The notes under the pieces: model-generated
Database searches by the model: none
What the model saw: only the letters and a program-made list of their open reading frames with translations
Told to the model about the DNA's origin: nothing
Shown here: positions 1-9,800 of the stretch, piece by piece
Numbering within the stretch: position 1 is the stretch's first letter
How the letters are laid out: each line of letters opens with the position of its first letter
Translations under genes and position numbers: made by a program
From: Cubamyces lactineus
Taxonomy: Eukaryota; Basidiomycota; Agaricomycetes; Polyporales; Polyporaceae
NCBI GenBank assembly: GCA_022376465.1
Contig: JACDTU010000006.1
Coordinates: forward strand, 248,001-312,000
Direction: 5' to 3'
Length of the DNA stretch: 64,000 nucleotides

Positions 1-245
1 GTTGGAGTGAATGCGCGCGTGCGCGCGCAGCGGACAAGCCGTGCGCGAGACCATGGCGCTGTGGCGGAGGGCGCGTGGGCATTGAGGCCCACGCGCGAAC
101 GGTTTGTTTTCTTGTTTCGGTCTTGTACGTCCTTATTCGGTCCCCCTATACGTTTGCGGGGGTCCGTCCGGTTTTGTTCTTTTTGTTTACGATAAGTCTT
201 GTCCCGCTATGTACTTATACGTGTCGATTCGCGCCTCGTCACCTC

Positions 246-379
246 AGTCCTGCGAATACAGACTGAGGTGAGCGTTACGATACGTCTATTCTTTCGATTA
301 CCTTGCTAACTAGTATCTTTAGTTATCACTCTATAGGTATTTACAACCTGTACTAATAGTCCTGCGAATACAGACTGAG
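246..379. repeat. 22-bp direct repeat pair with a hairpin core
   Basis: The same 22 bases (beginning AGTCCTGCGAATAC, ending GACTGAG) occur at 246-267 and 358-379. In the first copy the flanks extend the match into a perfect 8-bp stem, CCTCAGTC facing GACTGAGG. The pair lies just downstream of the truncated end of the transposase relic on the minus strand, so it may be a leftover of an excised or deleted transposon end. No function can be assigned. Confidence 0.5.
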
Positions 380-821
380 TTATCGCTCTATACAATGTAT
401 TTGTGACTGCCTGATAGAGAAACATGGCGAGTTGTTCACTAGTGTCAACATAACGGCGAGGGGACAAGCCTCCCAGATGGATCAGCTCTTTCTCTAGTCG
501 ATGAAAGACTCCTGTTGGGGTCCCGAGACTATGCCGCATGTGATCACGGTGGCCGTTCAAAAGTTCCTGCACCCATTGCCAGCCAGACAGCGCCGATGTG
601 TGGTAAGGCTCAGGGTTAAGTCGGTTCCAAGCCTCCTCAATGGCGGCTAATGCCGTTGCTACAGCGATTACAGCGACCGCCACAGTCGTACCCCGCCGAC
701 AGCGTTGCGAGTGGTCTGCATGGAGCTCAGGGTTAGGAACAGGACCAGAGCGGCGTAGACAGACCATGAGAGGAGGAGCTGAAGTTATGAATCCCGACAT
801 TCCCAGACATTCCATCAACAT
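306..821 (-). pseudogene. PIF/Harbinger (HARBI1-like) transposase fragment
   Basis: A 171-codon open frame carries the helical region that precedes the DDE nuclease domain in fungal HARBI1-like transposases. Recognisable pieces are an SGWQWVQELLNGH segment, a GTPTGVFHRL segment, and a Y-V-x(5)-EQLAMFLYQAVT segment, matching the family pattern of ELL-x-GH, F-x-L and EQLAIFLY-x-x-x-T. The frame ends soon after this block and the catalytic DDE part (about 200 residues in intact members) is absent, so this is a relic. The N-terminal third shows no recognisable domain. Assignment rests on motif recall, not on a search. Confidence 0.6.
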
Positions 822-982
822 CGGTCCACCAGCCGGGATTTCTCAGCGCAACTTTGATGGGAAACGGAGATTCTGCCATTCCCGGAAATACCGCAATCTC
901 GAACTCAACTTTGTTGCCGAACAGGCCCTTGAATCTACCTTCGGATCTCAAACAAGCTCCCAAATCCAGCTTGAGCGAGTGA

Positions 983-1549
983 TCTATGGTGCGGGGCGCC
1001 TAGTCACCACATAAAATGTACAGTGGCAAAATTGGTCGGCGAGCATCGCGACCATAGGCTAGGGTTATTTAAGCGCCTGTCATAGTGTACCGCTGGGCTC
1101 TGAGCCTTGCGGCTATAAGAATGAGAGTCCGAAGATTGCGATGGCGATACCACATTGCTTCCAAATTCCACGCACATCCAATGCAAGGTCTGATTCTATT
1201 GACCATGCATGCTTTATGACACTCTTGCAAACTGCCCAAACCGAGTCTGCATCAATAGGCACTACATCGCCATATGCCCGAAACTCTCGCTCGTGTATTA
1301 GACACCCTGTGTATTTCCACATATATCTACTATTACTATATTTGGAAGGTTTTTCTCAACACTGGCAAAATCAAAGGCCCCAACAATATATATGTCCGCC
1401 AGTTTTGAGAATTTGAGAAAACGGCTTGACAGAAACTATCCTATACTCATTCTACACTGTTCTGTCAAGCAGATAACGAATCTGGTTTGATTTGGAGGTG
1501 TTTATTGCTTGTACATTTTATGTGGTGACTAGGCGCCCCGCACCATAGA
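983..1549. mobile_element. 567-bp element with 40-bp perfect terminal inverted repeats (MITE-like)
   Basis: Bases 983-1022 are the exact reverse complement of 1510-1549. The repeat begins TCTATGGTGCGGGGCGCC and ends in TGTACA. The 487-bp interior has no convincing coding frame and is AT-richer than its surroundings. It contains a small hairpin, CTTGACAGAA facing TTCTGTCAAG, around 1425-1470. A direct target duplication is not clear: only GA flanks both ends, or TA if the boundary is drawn inside the repeat. The size and perfect termini suggest a recent non-autonomous DNA transposon. An inverted duplication of a short host segment is the alternative. Confidence 0.6.
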
Positions 1550-2478
1550 GAAATAGAGACGTCTCTAAATCCTTACGGGAAGTCATCCATTGTCTCCTTC
1601 TATCGCTCGACTTGATCACTCATCCAGGTCATACTTACAACACTGACCGTAGGCATAGAGGTGCGTTGAATGTACCTTGTTACTCGGGAGAGTCGATGCC
1701 TTGGATGTCCATGCGGACAGCGCCCTGTTGCCATGATTACCCGTCTCCACTCGCAGGAAATGTAGGATTGTATCACGGACAGGCTATACCGCATACCTTG
1801 ACCAGTAGCAGCGAACTGCATGCCGCGCTTTCAGATTTGCAACCAATGGTCGACCCGGACAGGTACACCAGCTCTGTCACCATGCAGGTTGAGGCCGTTC
1901 CCAGTAGCCACCGCCTCGTGTAGGCAGGAGTCTCGATGTGAGATCTCCTGTTAGTTTTCGTTGGAAATGATTCTCGTCGCACAGGCTTACTACCTTGGTT
2001 CGGCAGCGGTTTGTTTGACACATTTGTGCCTTGGTGATAGGCTTACTGCACTCACTCCCGCTGCAATCTGGACGACACGGCGAGGTTGCTCAAGTTCTCA
2101 ACTACTGACACGCCGCACGCGATTTCACGCCACATGTACTCCTTCCTCATTCCATCCTTTTCGGCAACGAGATGTTCTGACCCTGTTTTGCAGGTATTTC
2201 CGTGGCCTATGCGCCATCCTGCGTGCCTCACATGCCTGATGGAATGTACTGAGCTAATGCCTTATGCGACTTCTCATAATAGAAGGCCATGCTGCGGCCG
2301 ACAAGGCTCGGAGATCTGCAACTCAGCAACTCGGCAACGAGGGTCAACCGCTGTTTGGGATGCGCGGTGCAGCGATATCCACCCTGCCGCATGGGGTTCA
2401 AGACACGACCTTTTGATTGATATGGTGTTCACCCCGATGTAGCAAGCTCTCGCAAAATGCCTTACGATACTCCAATAG
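1550..2478. other. No gene supported
   Basis: Only short overlapping frames without domain-like composition are present on both strands. There is no splice-consistent gene model and no structural RNA that I can recognise. The stretch lies between the inverted-repeat element and the old LTR. Confidence 0.5.
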
Positions 2479-3039
2479 TGTTACAAACGTACAATTGGTG
2501 GGTCATGAACTTTATGATTTGTTATGGACTTGTGCTTCGTTCCCTGTACGATACAAATATGGCAGACTCTAGGACTGTAGCTATGGTTCTTTAGTCCAGG
2601 AATGTTCTCGTCTCAGCTGGGACTTTCTAGCACTTACTCTACACTTACCATATAGGGATGCACAGTCACTTCTGCACAGCCGCCCGCGGTGCACAGCAGC
2701 ACTGCCACAGTGGTAGTAGATTCAACTAGCGCTGACTACGAGGTACCGGAAAGTCCTTGAATACGCTAGAACATTCCTCTCTTTACTCTCTGTACATGTA
2801 TATAAGAGGCGACGCCACAGAGCGACCCTCAGCTTTCGATTGAACTCTGAGATCCACAGGCTTTCATTTGAACTTCGCGAATTACGAACTCGGATTGCTC
2901 GTTAAACTCGCTTTCACTGAACAAATTACTACCCGCTGATCTTTGACAAGCTAGGGCTAGTAATCGAATAGATACAAGCTCTCTATTCATTGACGTCTTA
3001 AGGCTTGATAGTTTAAGAGTCACGCTCGAAAGCGTAACA
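2479..3039 (+). repeat. 5' LTR of the old, decayed chromovirus copy
   Basis: This 561-bp segment is a diverged version, in opposite orientation, of the 542-bp LTRs at 4940-5481 and 13302-13843. It starts TGTTAC and ends GTAACA, keeps the TATATAAG promoter box near 2800, and ends with a U5 stretch almost identical to that of the young element. Many substitutions and small indels in U3 show that it is much older. The self-primer complement, AGCTTTCAGTCT in the young element, has decayed here to AGCTTTCGATTG, so this copy could not self-prime. No matching 3' LTR is present. Confidence 0.9.
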
Positions 3040-3830
3040 TTAGACTGAAAGCTTTAATCCTCCACTTCGTCAAGTGTAGAGGAGACGTCGGAAGACAAGC
3101 AAGTCCAGGAAAGGATAGCCCTGAACGAGTGGGGAGAAGAAGGTTCTTTGGCCATTCAATTGGAACTCGAGGTAGCAAAGGTCGTACCTATTCCAGACGA
3201 GCGAGTTCAGATCGGATAGCTCTACAAGTGGGGAGAATAAAGGGATTCTCTGGCCATTTAGGGGATTGAGGTAGCGACAGGCGTACCAATTCCAGGGAGG
3301 GCGAGTCCAGGAAACAGATAGCTTGGAACGATCAACTCCAGGAGCAAGTGTTGAAGAAACATCCTCGATAAAGGAGTTCTATCGAAGAACACAAGTTCCA
3401 GTGCACGCGATCAATACACTTCAGGTTATAGCAATAACCTTGGAGTGTTGGGAAAGGAAGACTTCACGAGACGATATCACGAGGCTCTCAAACGGGCACA
3501 TCGATATATTTCTCAAGTCATCCAAACACTCGAGTTAATCCCAAGGAGAAGTTGTTACGCCTCCAAAGAGGGTACATAACTTCGTAGATTTTCTACAAGA
3601 CTAGATTGATCACTCGCAAGTGTAGGCAATCAATTTAGAGAACTACACGGATATAGACTTCAAGAGTCTGAATCACCCAGGGAACACGGTCCACCTTTAA
3701 AGGAGAAAGGGCGAGAGATCGAACTGCCTAAGGAGAAGGATTCAGACGTCGAAGAAGACAAATTTCTGATGACGGTCAAAGTACATCGTTTGAAGGAAGA
3801 AGAAACTATTCAGACAAAGGAATAGTCGCA
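3040..3830 (+). pseudogene. Leader, ORF1 and gag remnant of the old chromovirus
   Basis: After the LTR the self-primer site AGACTGAAAGCT is still present at 3042-3053. Around 3323-3538 the frame reads like ORF1 of the young element: an STP-x-x-SVEE segment, then FYRRTQ-PVHAI-TL. Around 3680-3825 it resembles the acidic mid-part of gag, with a stop (TAG) at about 3823 just before the pol-like sequence. Several frameshifts are present. Like the young copy, the ORF1 part has no ATG on the sense strand; the first ATG appears at about 3768, in the gag part. Confidence 0.75.
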
Positions 3831-4939
3831 ATGGATCCCATAAAACTCAAGACAATCATTGAGTGGGAGCCACCAAGGACAGTCAAGCATCAACTTGGAA
3901 AATCCCTCACCCAAAGAGACAGCCTTGCTCGGAGATCAAGGCATGATGGGGGGGAAAATGACAACAAGGATGTCGTTGTCCTGGGATCAAAACCTTTTGT
4001 CAAGGCTATCAATGTCGAGCTTCAAGAGCACATTACGGATAGCAAACTACGGGATACTTCAGTAGTAGAGTACATTACTCTAAAAGGAAAGGCTACCAAA
4101 CGCCCGGAGTTCAGCAAACCAGAAGATTGGTCCGACGATGATGGAATACTTCTGTACAAGAACAGAGTATATGTTCCACCAGATAATCAGTTGTACCATG
4201 ATATAGTCAAGTTGTATCATGATGCGCCGATTATGGGACACCCAGGAGTCCAGAAGACCTACGACTTGGATAAACGGGAATACATGTGGCCCAGCATGCG
4301 AAAATTCATCACGCAATATGTCAAGGGTTGCGCGGTTTGTCAAACATGCAAGGTCAATACACATCCCCTCAAACCAGGTTTAATTCCCATACAACACAGT
4401 GGGGATACTAGGCCTTTCCGGACGATCACCATGGATTATATCACCGATTTACCAGAGTCGGATGGGTTCAATGCCATCCAAGTGGTAGCCGATCATGATG
4501 TATCCAAGGCGGCGGTATTCTCTCCCTGCACAAAGAATATTACAGCTGAAGGAGCCATGGATATTCTGCAAAGAGATGTATATCGCAGGTTCGGATTACC
4601 CGCAAAGATTATCTCGGATCGAGGACCGCAATTCGTCTCCAAGGCATTCAAAGAATTATACAACAGCCTAGGAATCGAAACTGCGCTCAGTACGGCCTAT
4701 CATCCGCAAACGGATGGGGAAACGGAACGAGTCAATCAAGAACTCGATTTAGCACTTCGACTCTACTGTGCTAACAATCCGGATACCTGGGCCAAACTGC
4801 TGCCTCAATTCGAATTCGCGCATAATCAGCGGACACACTCTGTCACGGGAAAATCCCCTTTTGAACTCCTCTACGGATTTCAGCCAGAGGCCGTTGGGAT
4901 GGTCAGAACAACCCCAAAGCATCCAAGTACGGAGCAGAG
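3831..4939 (+). pseudogene. Old chromovirus pol fragment: RT tail, RNase H tail and integrase
   Basis: The frame begins with an AMDPIKLK-x-IIEWEPP segment corresponding to about residues 486-505 of the young pol, then jumps to HQ-x-GKSLTQ (about residue 680). This is a clean internal deletion of about 175 codons removing the RNase H core. The rest covers the integrase zinc-binding region and the DDE core (TMDYITD, ISDRGPQF, DGETERVNQE). The frame stops matching exactly at 4939, where the young element is inserted, and resumes at 13844. Confidence 0.85.
4935..4939. other. Target-site duplication CAGAG (left copy)
   Basis: CAGAG directly precedes the first base of the young LTR and is repeated directly after the last base of the other LTR at 13844-13848. 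A 5-bp duplication is the usual footprint of Ty3/gypsy integrase. Removing 4940-13843 plus one CAGAG rejoins the old integrase reading frame without a gap. Confidence 0.95.
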
Positions 4940-5481
4940 TGTTACGCTTTCGAGCGTGACTCTTAAACTATCAAGCCTTAAGACGTCAATGAATAGAGAG
5001 CTTGTATCTATTCAGCTACTAGCCCTAGCTTGTCGAAGATAAGCGCGTAGTAGTATTTGCAGTTGAAAGCGAGTTAACGAGCAACCAAAGTCGTATTTCG
5101 CGAAGAGACTGAAAGCTGAGGGTCGCTCTATGGCGTCGCCTCTTATATACATGTATGCAGGCCTGTAGACGGAATGTTCTAGCGTATACACGGACTTTCT
5201 GGTACGTAGTAGTCAGCGCTAGTCGAACCTAGTAACACTGTGGCAGTGCTGCTGTGGACTGTGCAGAAGCGCCTGTGCACTGCGCGGAACTAACTGTGCA
5301 CTGTGCAGAAGTGACTGTGCATAGAAAGTCCTAGAGTGTCCTAGATAATACGAGACCATTCCTGTCTTATAGAACCGTAGCTAGAATCCTAGAGTCCGCC
5401 ATATCTGTATCGTACAGAGATCGAAGCAGATACTGTACCAGTTCGTAAAGTTCGTAACACGCCTATCGTACATTCGTAACA
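4940..5481 (-). repeat. 3' LTR of the young chromovirus
   Basis: This 542-bp LTR is bounded by the short inverted repeat TGTTACG and CGTAACA, with canonical TG/CA ends. It appears identical base for base to 13302-13843. On the minus strand it holds a U3 with short imperfect tandem repeats around 5253-5325 (CTGTGCACTGTGCAGAAG-like), a TATATAAG box at 5142-5149, and the start of R at about 5117-5119. Confidence 0.97.
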
Positions 5482-5485
5482 TTAG

Positions 5486-5497
5486 CTCCCCCTCCGC
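5486..5497 (-). other. Polypurine tract
   Basis: Read on the minus strand, GCGGAGGGGGAG lies four bases before the 3' LTR. A purine run at this spot primes plus-strand DNA synthesis in LTR retrotransposons. Confidence 0.8.
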
Positions 5498-5515
5498 TGA
5501 AGGTCGTCCTCGACC

Positions 5516-6811
5516 TTAGGCATGCACAATAATGTTCTGGTTTCTCTCGACAACCTCAGGACGGAAGACGTCCAACGAGATCTCGACGAGGTCAGACTCA
5601 TTACCTACCGCCCGAATGCAATCCCACTGCGCCGACTCTGCCGCCGACATGCCTAGAGCCTGGCGATAAGTTGTCGGGGTACGCTCTGCTTCGATCTTGA
5701 AAGCAGGAAAATTACCTCGACGAGCGATGACATCGTCGATAAGAAGTGCTGCCGCCATGGTGGTCCGAACAGAAGCCTCCGGCCATCGAAGGTGGTATGC
5801 GACCATAATGCGAGTAGTCGAGATGCCGAAGGGGTTGTTGGGAACGACAAAGATGTCGCCGTTGGAGTTGACATATCCGAGTCGATCTTCACCGGTTCCT
5901 CGAAAAAACCCGCAACGTCCTCGGGGTTCCTCGACGTTCTTAGTGAGCGTTGTCGGGGGAGGAGGAGGAGGAGAGGGCGCCCTGACTGCGACCTTCAAAG
6001 CCTCATGGAACTCCTCTTCAAGGAGCTCATCGACTTCGTCGACCGTGCTAAGCTCGAGGTGTTCGAGCTCAGGTAAGAGGTCGAAAGACTCAACCTCGGA
6101 ATAGGATGAGTCAGAACTGGAGGAGGTCAGGGAAGGAGTCGACTCTTGGGTAGAAGTCTGACCCCATTTGATAGCTTCCTCTTCAGGGTCGGGGGTGGAT
6201 ACCTTCCAGGGATCAGTCGAAGGAATTGACCATCCGCCGACTGAACTCACATCTGCGTCTTCATCCTCATCTACCTCAATAGCCTCCGGGTAATCGTCGA
6301 GGCGCTGCGGCCAAAAGATATGCCCCCAGCTGTGAGTGCCGTGTTGGTTGCGAAGGGGCATGAGATCCGAGAGAGCCCCCGCGATCTGGGGGTTAGCGAG
6401 CATAGAGAGTACTTTCTCTGCCGCTTGGATCACCGCTTGGTACGCCTCGTTTGCTACCTGGTCTACCTTCTTCTTCTCCGACCTAGGAGCCGACGTTCTC
6501 TTATTGTAGTTGACGAGAACTCCATAAGAGGGAGCGGCTCTAGCGAGAGAGCGGTAGATGTCGATGAGGTCCTTGACCTCGGGAAGATGAGCGATCCTTG
6601 CCTCGACGTGACTATAGAGATCAGGGTGAACGATGACCCAGCCGATGCGGTCGGCGAGGGTGCCTTCATCGTTGGCCGAGACGGTGTGTCGAGGAAGGTG
6701 GTTATAAAAAACCGTTCGTCGTTCGCGGATGAAGTTGGGGGGACGAGGGATGTTACGCCTGGAAGCCTCAGAGAAACGGCGACCAGTGAGCTGAGTGCGA
6801 GTGTAGACCAT
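5516..6811 (-). CDS. 3' ORF of the young chromovirus, 431 aa, unknown function
   Basis: The frame starts with a true ATG (minus strand 6811-6809) 67 bases after the pol stop and ends just before the polypurine tract. It has a basic N-terminal third containing RRTVFYNHLPRHTVS and ADRIGWVIVHPDLYSHVEAR, a middle region rich in Asp, Glu and Ser, a proline run, and a C-terminal block with RMVAYHLRWPEASV-like and TPTTYRQALGM-like segments. No signal peptide or membrane segment is visible, so despite its env-like position it is not an obvious envelope. The old copy carries a homologue (14378-15232) with protein-level similarity, so the ORF belongs to the family. How it is translated is unknown; splicing or reinitiation are possible. 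Confidence 0.8.
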   Translation of the reverse strand: MVYTRTQLTGRRFSEASRRNIPRPPNFIRERRTVFYNHLPRHTVSANDEGTLADRIGWVIVHPDLYSHVEARIAHLPEVKDLIDIYRSLARAAPSYGVLVNYNKRTSAPRSEKKKVDQVANEAYQAVIQAAEKVLSMLANPQIAGALSDLMPLRNQHGTHSWGHIFWPQRLDDYPEAIEVDEDEDADVSSVGGWSIPSTDPWKVSTPDPEEEAIKWGQTSTQESTPSLTSSSSDSSYSEVESFDLLPELEHLELSTVDEVDELLEEEFHEALKVAVRAPSPPPPPPTTLTKNVEEPRGRCGFFRGTGEDRLGYVNSNGDIFVVPNNPFGISTTRIMVAYHLRWPEASVRTTMAAALLIDDVIARRGNFPAFKIEAERTPTTYRQALGMSAAESAQWDCIRAVGNESDLVEISLDVFRPEVVERNQNIIVHA

Positions 6812-6878
6812 TGTGAATATATGAGAAATTGTTCAGAAAATTGGAAGAAATATTTCAGTGGGGAGTGGGTTGAATCTT

Positions 6879-9800
6879 TCACGACAACTTGTGCCTCTTC
6901 TTATAGTTGCGCAAGATCGACTGCGCATTCTTGAGATGTTTTTCTGGTTCCCAAGAATTTTCCGACGCGGGCCAACCCTTCCAAGCCACTAGGTACTGTT
7001 TTCGGGTACCTCGGGTACGGTGGCTTAGGATTGCTTCTACCTCCCATTCCTCTCCTTCCGTCGAGTCTGGAGTGGGAATCGGTGGAGGTCGGACGTAGTC
7101 TGGTCCATGTTCCTTAGTTGTGTGGTACGGGGTCAGTAGCGCTGCGTGGAAGACAGGGTGTATCTTCCATTTCTCCGGGAGTTTTAACTTAAATGTAACC
7201 GGTCCCAAGACCTTGACGATCGTGAACGGTCCCACTCGTTTTGGAATTAACTTCCTGGAGACATATGGAAGCCTGAGGTTCTTTGTATCGAGAAGAACCT
7301 TGTCTCCAAGCTTCAGCGGAACTTGAGCAGCGGGGAGCCTTCTTGACATAGCTGCGGCGGCCTGCGCGTGCGCAGCTATTGTATTCTCCCTGGCTTCCTG
7401 AAGACTTTGAAGCCTCTGCTCCGTACTTGGATGCTTTGGGGTTGTTCGGACTGTCCCAACGGCCTCTGGCTGAAACCCGTAGAGTAGCTCAAACGGGGAT
7501 TTTCCCGTGACAGAGTGTGTCCGCTGATTGTGCGCGAATTCGAATTGAGGCAGCAGTTTGGCCCAGTTCTCCGGATTATTAGCACAGTAGAGCCGAAGTG
7601 CTAAGTCGAGTTCTTGATTTACTCGCTCCGTTTCCCCATCTGTCTGAGGATGGTAGGCCGTGCTGAGTGCCGTTTCAATTCCGAGGCTGTTGTGTAATTC
7701 TTTGAATGCCTTGGAGATGAATTGCGGTCCTCGATCCGAGATGACCTTCGCGGGTAGTCCGAATCTGCGATATACATCCCTTTGCAGAATATCCATGGCT
7801 CCTTCAGCCGTAATATTCTTGGTGCAAGGGGAAAATACCGCTGCCTTGGATACATCATGGTCAACTACCACTTGGACGGCATTGAATCCATCCGACTCTG
7901 GTAGATCCGTGATATAATCCATTGTAATGGTCCGGAAAGGCCTAGTATCCCCACTGTGTTGAATGGGAATTAAGCCTGGTTTAATGGGATGCGTATTGAC
8001 CTTGCTTGTTTGGCAAGCGGCGCAACCTTTGACATATTGCACAATGAATTTCCGCATGCCTGGCCACATATATTCCCGTTTAACCAGATCGTAGGTTTTC
8101 TGGACTCCTGGGTGTCCCATAATCGGTGCGTCGTGATGCATCTTGACTATATCACGATACAATTGATTATCTGGTGGAACATATACCCTGTTCTTGTACA
8201 GGAGTATTCCGTCGTCGTCGGACCAATCTTCTGGTTTGCCGAACTCTGGGCGTTTGGTAGCCTTTCCTTTTAGGGTAATGTACTCTACTACCGAGCTGTC
8301 CCGTAGCTTGCTATCGCGGATGCGCTCTTGTAGCTCAACGTTGACAGCTTTGGCAAAAAGTTCTGGTCCCAATAATACGACGTCCTTGTTGTCATTTTCC
8401 CCCCCGTCATGCCCTGATCTCCGAGAAAGGGCGTCTGCTTGAGTGAGGGATTTTCCGGGTTGGTGCTTGATTACGATGTTGAACTCCGAGAGGAATAAAT
8501 GCCATCGTGCCTGCCTGCGATTTAGCTTCTGCGCCGTACGGAAGTAGGTCAGATTTTTGTGATCTGATAGAATTTCTGTAGGGTGTGGGGAACCCTGCAA
8601 AAAATGCCGCCATGCTTCGAGGGCTCGAACAATGGCCAACAATTCCCTATCATAAATCTGATAATTCCGTTCCGCAGGAGTAAAGGACTTGGACAAATAG
8701 GCACAAGGATGCCATAGTCCGTCCTCTCCTTGCTGTCGTAGTACAGCACCTGTTGCGACTTTAGAAGCATCGCACTCAATCTGAAATGGTTTCTCCGGAT
8801 CCGGGATTTGCAGGATCGGTTCTTCAGTAAACCGCTTCTTGAGTGTGTCGAATGCTTTCTGACAATCAGGGGTCCACAGAAAAGGCTGGTCCTTCTTGGT
8901 TAATTCCGTGAGGGGTCGGACTATCTTTGAATAATCCCGAATGAACCGTCGGTAGAAATTACCGAACCCCAGGAATGCCTGAACCTGCTTGACTGTTTTC
9001 GGTGGTTCCCACTCGATAATTGCCTTTAGCTTTACTGGATCCATAGCGACTACTCCTGGCCGGATTATTGATCCTAGGAATTCGACTTCTTGTCTGTCGA
9101 ATTCGCATTTTTCCGCCTTAAGGAATAGATCACTGTCTTGAAGTCGCTGTAAAGCTCTTCGCGTCCGCTCATGGTGATCCTCGACATTGTCTGAGAATAT
9201 CAGGATGTCGTCCATGTAAATGACCATCCATCCTTCCTGGAGCATGTCTCGGAAGAGGTCGTTCATCATGTTTTGGAATGTGGCCGGTGCATTGCACAGA
9301 CCAAAAAACATGACTGTTGGTTCGAACAATCCACTGGGTGTTATAAACGCAGCTTTCCACTCATCGCCCTCCTTGATGCGCACATTATTGTACCCTGCTC
9401 GCACGTCGAGTTTGGTGAATATTGTGGCCCCCTTCAGCCGGTCAATGATGTCGCTGATGAGCGGCAAGGGATATGCGTTTTTAATAGTCCCCTCGTTAAG
9501 AGCCCTGTAGTCTTGAACAGGTCGAAGACTCCCATCTTTCTTGGTGACAAAGAAAAATGGCGAGGCTAGTGGAGACTTGGATTTTCGAATGTAGCCCTTC
9601 TCAAGGTTCTCCGCAATGAATTTGTCGAGTTCTATACGTTCCGTATAGGTCAGAGGGTAGATTTTCCTCCAAGACCCCTTGGTATGATGGTCGAAGTCCT
9701 TCTTGAATTCGATAGCATGGTCCCATGGTCTCGAGGGCGGAAATCTACTTGCTGCCTTTTTCTCAAAGACCTGTCGGTAGTCCTTTACAAAATCAGGTAG

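Noticed and set aside
10..34. Possible Z-DNA-forming run GCGCGCGTGCGCGCGC
   Set aside because: Too short and without context to support a functional claim.
5516..6811. Envelope gene of an errantivirus-like element
   Set aside because: Position fits, but there is no signal peptide, no membrane anchor and no cleavage-site motif. Called a 3' ORF of unknown function.
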